From Hyphomicrobium_A sp964493785 (lineage in GTDB: Bacteria; Pseudomonadota; Alphaproteobacteria; Rhizobiales; Hyphomicrobiaceae): 64,000 nt of DNA. The stretch is from NCBI GenBank assembly GCA_964493785.1, contig CAZBPM010000001.1:248001-312000 (forward strand), given 5' to 3'. Positions 62,068 through 64,000 of the stretch are shown piece after piece. The notes beneath the pieces are model-generated. The model was not told where the DNA came from. It did no database searches and was given only the letters and a program-made list of their open reading frames with translations. The first letter of the stretch is position 1, and each line of letters opens with the position of its first letter. Position numbers and translations under genes: made by a program.

Positions 62068-63036
62068 TCAGTGCTCCGTCTTCGTCTTGCGGAAGGGCGT
62101 CCAAGCGACCGCGACAACCGCTGCGACAATGGCACCCGCCACGAGGCCGACGATCGCCGATCCAGTGGCGTTCGCGATCCATGCAAGCACATCGCCGAAG
62201 GGTGGCGTGGGGATGACGCCGCGGACGACCTCGGCGACGTCATGGATGACGTGCTCGGGGCCGGCCACACCGAATTCGGCGAGTCCATGCACGAGGATAC
62301 CGCCGCCGACCCAGAGCATGGCGACCATGCCGACGAAGCTCAGGGTTTCGAGGAAGGGCGGCATTCCGCGGACGAGCGCACGGCCGATCGGACCGGAGAT
62401 AAAGCCGTTGCGCTGGGCAAGGCGGGCGCCAATGTCGTCGGCTTTCACGATAAGAGCGACCGCGCCGTAGACCGCGACCGTAATGAATATGGCGACGGCA
62501 GCGAGCACGATAGCCTGGGTCACGAGGTCGGGCGCCTCGATGGTCGCGAGGGCGATGGCCATGATCTCGGCTGAAAGGATGAAGTCGGTCCGGATAGCGC
62601 CGGACACCTTCTCGTCCTCGATGGCCTTGTCGGTCTGCGCCAGCTTGGCCGCTGCTGCTGCGACCGTCTCGGTCTTCGAGGGGCCCGAGACCATGTGGTG
62701 GACTTTCTCGTAGCCCTCGAAGGCGAGATAGAGACCGCCGAGCATCAGTAGCGGCGTGACGGCCTGCGGGAGAAAGGCGCTCAGCAGGAGCGCGGCCGGG
62801 AGCAGGAAGACCAGCTTATTCCGCAGCGAGCCAAGGGCAATGCGTCCGACGATCGGCAGTTCGCGCTTCGCAGCCAGCCCGGTGACATAGCGGGGGGTGA
62901 CGGCCGCATCGTCGATGACGACGCCCGCGGCCTTCGCGCTCGCCTTGACGGCCTGGGACGCCGCGTCGTCGAGGGTGGCTGCGGCGAGCTTGGTCAATGC
63001 GACGACATCGTCGAGAAGTGCGAGCAATCCGCTCAT
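62068..63036 (-). CDS. DUF808 (YedI-like) membrane protein
   Basis: 322 residues. MSGLLALLDDVVALTKLAAATLDDAASQAVKA at the start with KAAGVVIDDAAVTPRYVTGL is the DUF808 signature, followed by about seven helices and EFGVAGPEHVIHDVAEVV near the end. Function of the family is not known. It is divergent from the PPOX-fold gene. Confidence 0.92.
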   Translation of the reverse strand: MSGLLALLDDVVALTKLAAATLDDAASQAVKASAKAAGVVIDDAAVTPRYVTGLAAKRELPIVGRIALGSLRNKLVFLLPAALLLSAFLPQAVTPLLMLGGLYLAFEGYEKVHHMVSGPSKTETVAAAAAKLAQTDKAIEDEKVSGAIRTDFILSAEIMAIALATIEAPDLVTQAIVLAAVAIFITVAVYGAVALIVKADDIGARLAQRNGFISGPIGRALVRGMPPFLETLSFVGMVAMLWVGGGILVHGLAEFGVAGPEHVIHDVAEVVRGVIPTPPFGDVLAWIANATGSAIVGLVAGAIVAAVVAVAWTPFRKTKTEH

Positions 63037-63074
63037 TCTTGTAACCCCCCATAAACCGCACGTTCCCGAGTTGG

Positions 63075-63100
63075 GGAACCCCGACCGGTCACGTGCCGTT
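63075..63100 (+). promoter_or_regulatory. EcfG-type general stress promoter
   Basis: GGAAC (63075-63079), 17 bases, CGTT (63097-63100), an exact match to the alphaproteobacterial EcfG consensus GGAAC-N16/17-CGTT. It ends 32 bases before the start of the PPOX-fold gene, an ideal distance. Confidence 0.65.
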
Positions 63101-63132
63101 GACTTCGAGTTGCGCTCGGAGCCGGAGACCTC

Positions 63133-63567
63133 ATGACTCAGAAAAGCCTTGCAGAAATTGCGCAGCGGATGCGCGACATCGACATTGCTATGCTCTCAAC
63201 TAAGACGGCGGCCGGGGAGATTGCAAGCCGGCCGATGAGCAACAACGCCGACGTCGAGTACAATGGCGACAGCCACTTCTTCACCTATGGCTCCTCCGGC
63301 ACGGTCGCGGATATCTCAGGGGACGACCGGGTGTCGCTCGCCTTCTCGGTGGAGCCTGGGTTGTTCGCTGGAGCCGGCTTTTTCATAGCCGTGGAGGGCC
63401 GGGCTACGGTGATCCGCGATAAAGCGGACTTTCGCGCCCACTGGGTCCCGGACTTGGACGCCTGGTTCGAGCAAGGGGTCGACACGCCCGATCTCGTGAT
63501 GCTCAGGGTCCGGGCGACGCGGATAAAATACTGGGCAGGCGAAGACGAAGGCGAAATCGTCCTGTGA
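63133..63567 (+). CDS. pyridoxamine 5'-phosphate oxidase-fold general stress protein
   Basis: 144 residues of the split-barrel flavin-binding fold. IAMLSTKTAAGEIASRPMS and FFTYGSSGTVADISGDDRVSLAFSVEPG are typical of the general stress protein 26 group, as is the late RVRATRIKYWAGEDEGEIVL. Members bind flavin or a related cofactor. An exact EcfG-type promoter just upstream supports membership in the general stress regulon. Confidence 0.9.
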   Translation: MTQKSLAEIAQRMRDIDIAMLSTKTAAGEIASRPMSNNADVEYNGDSHFFTYGSSGTVADISGDDRVSLAFSVEPGLFAGAGFFIAVEGRATVIRDKADFRAHWVPDLDAWFEQGVDTPDLVMLRVRATRIKYWAGEDEGEIVL

Positions 63568-63637
63568 CGGTCTATGCTCCATGGCGTGACAACACGCGTA
63601 GCGCTAAGCTGAAGTTCCCCGGAGAATGGAGGTTCCT

Positions 63638-63937
63638 ATGAAGGAGCATGTGAAGGCGGTTCACCACGACACGCTGCGCGCGATCGAGAACGCTGAACGC
63701 TTGATCGCGGCTCTCGGCGATGCCGAGGGAGCGGGAACCGACAAGTTGCGGAAGGCAACCAAGCGGTTCGCCAAGCACCTCAAGCAGGAGCTGGCGACTT
63801 GGGACGAGAAGTATCGAAAGGCGCGTGGCAAGAGTGGCACCAAGCGCGAGGCCGCGGCGAAGGCAGCGCCCAAGGGTAACGGTAAGCCCCCTCGTGCCGT
63901 CGCGGCAGAGGTGTCCCAACATGAGAAACCACTTTAA
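63638..63937 (+). CDS. 99-aa basic protein of unknown function
   Basis: ATG 63638 is preferred because GGAGG lies 5 bases upstream; another ATG 12 bases earlier precedes the site. The N-terminal 60 residues look helical (DTLRAIENAERLIAALGDAEG with KATKRFAKHLKQEL), and the rest is a Lys/Ala/Gly-rich tail like that of histone-type or small DNA-binding proteins. No family recognised. The 63 bases after the gene hold nothing I can identify. Confidence 0.6.
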   Translation: MKEHVKAVHHDTLRAIENAERLIAALGDAEGAGTDKLRKATKRFAKHLKQELATWDEKYRKARGKSGTKREAAAKAAPKGNGKPPRAVAAEVSQHEKPL

Positions 63938-64000
63938 CTTCCGACGGAACCGACTGGGGTTTTAGGGCGTTTCTGGCGCATATCTCAATGAGAGAAACAG

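Noticed and set aside
1..64000. CRISPR arrays, insertion sequences, prophage genes, rRNA
   Set aside because: No regularly spaced repeats, transposase, integrase or phage structural gene was found, and no rRNA sequence.

Overview
The window looks like a chromosomal segment of a high-GC alphaproteobacterium, most likely Hyphomicrobiales (Rhizobiales), possibly close to Hyphomicrobium. This is inferred from gene content: a RpoE-ChrR stress pair, a SigF-NrsF pair, an EcfG-type promoter (GGAAC-N17-CGTT), BluB with aerobic-type cobalamin genes, and the carboxynorspermidine polyamine route. No phage, insertion sequence, integrase, CRISPR array or rRNA was seen. One tRNA (Gln, CUG) is present. Nothing suggests a recently acquired island; interest lies in regulation and in several unknown membrane or lipid genes.

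Layout. 1-3.7 kb: the 3' end of dxs, two tiny paralogous membrane proteins, a hydrolase fused to a membrane domain, a 38-aa membrane peptide, a candidate small RNA with its own terminator, and a membrane protein of unknown role. 3.8-11.5 kb: a stress and lipid-modification cluster. TspO is followed by an FAD oxidoreductase / DUF1365 / CFA-type methyltransferase operon read leftward. This faces a rpoE-chrR-DUF1295-second CFA-type methyltransferase operon read rightward, and DUF2177 closes the block. Three copies of TGATCC-N16-CGTT stand before the left operon, the right operon and DUF2177, so the cluster reads as one ECF-sigma regulon, probably for singlet oxygen or peroxide stress. 11.6-16.3 kb: an amino acid/amine permease, a XRE-cupin regulator, a DadA/PuuB-type oxidase and a RidA protein, tied together by four TTGCAT-N5-GCA(A/T) repeats. 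16.5-22.1 kb: an unknown protein, a FadL-type outer membrane protein, a split YeeE/YedE transporter and a PAS-GGDEF-EAL protein.

22.2-27.8 kb: cobalamin lower-ligand assembly (cobT, cobC, cobS, an unknown membrane protein, cobU, cobB, bluB). 27.9-30.4 kb: an MgtA-like P-type ATPase. 30.4-34.9 kb: an AcrAB-type RND pump. 35.1-36.7 kb: sigF-nrsF-DoxX with a probable autoregulatory promoter. 36.9-44.5 kb: an MdtABC-type RND system with two permeases. 44.7-49.7 kb: a small unknown protein, a purine permease, an unknown 110-aa protein, a diguanylate cyclase, a GlsB-like protein and a FMN 2-hydroxyacid dehydrogenase. 50.0-53.9 kb: carboxynorspermidine dehydrogenase and decarboxylase flanking a membrane-anchored hydrolase. 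53.9-64 kb: a SnoaL-like protein, Tex, tRNA-Gln, an M15 peptidase, a Ppx/GppA phosphatase with RlmE, an exported hydrolase, a secreted unknown, DUF808, a PPOX-fold stress protein behind an EcfG-type promoter, and a basic 99-aa protein.

Taken together, three ECF-sigma systems (RpoE-ChrR, SigF-NrsF, EcfG-type) can be read from gene and promoter evidence in one 64-kb stretch. The strongest new leads are the three-promoter lipid-modification regulon with two divergent CFA-type enzymes, the local XRE-cupin regulon, and the three-hairpin small RNA candidate. Positions and motifs were read by eye; no alignment or database search was run.
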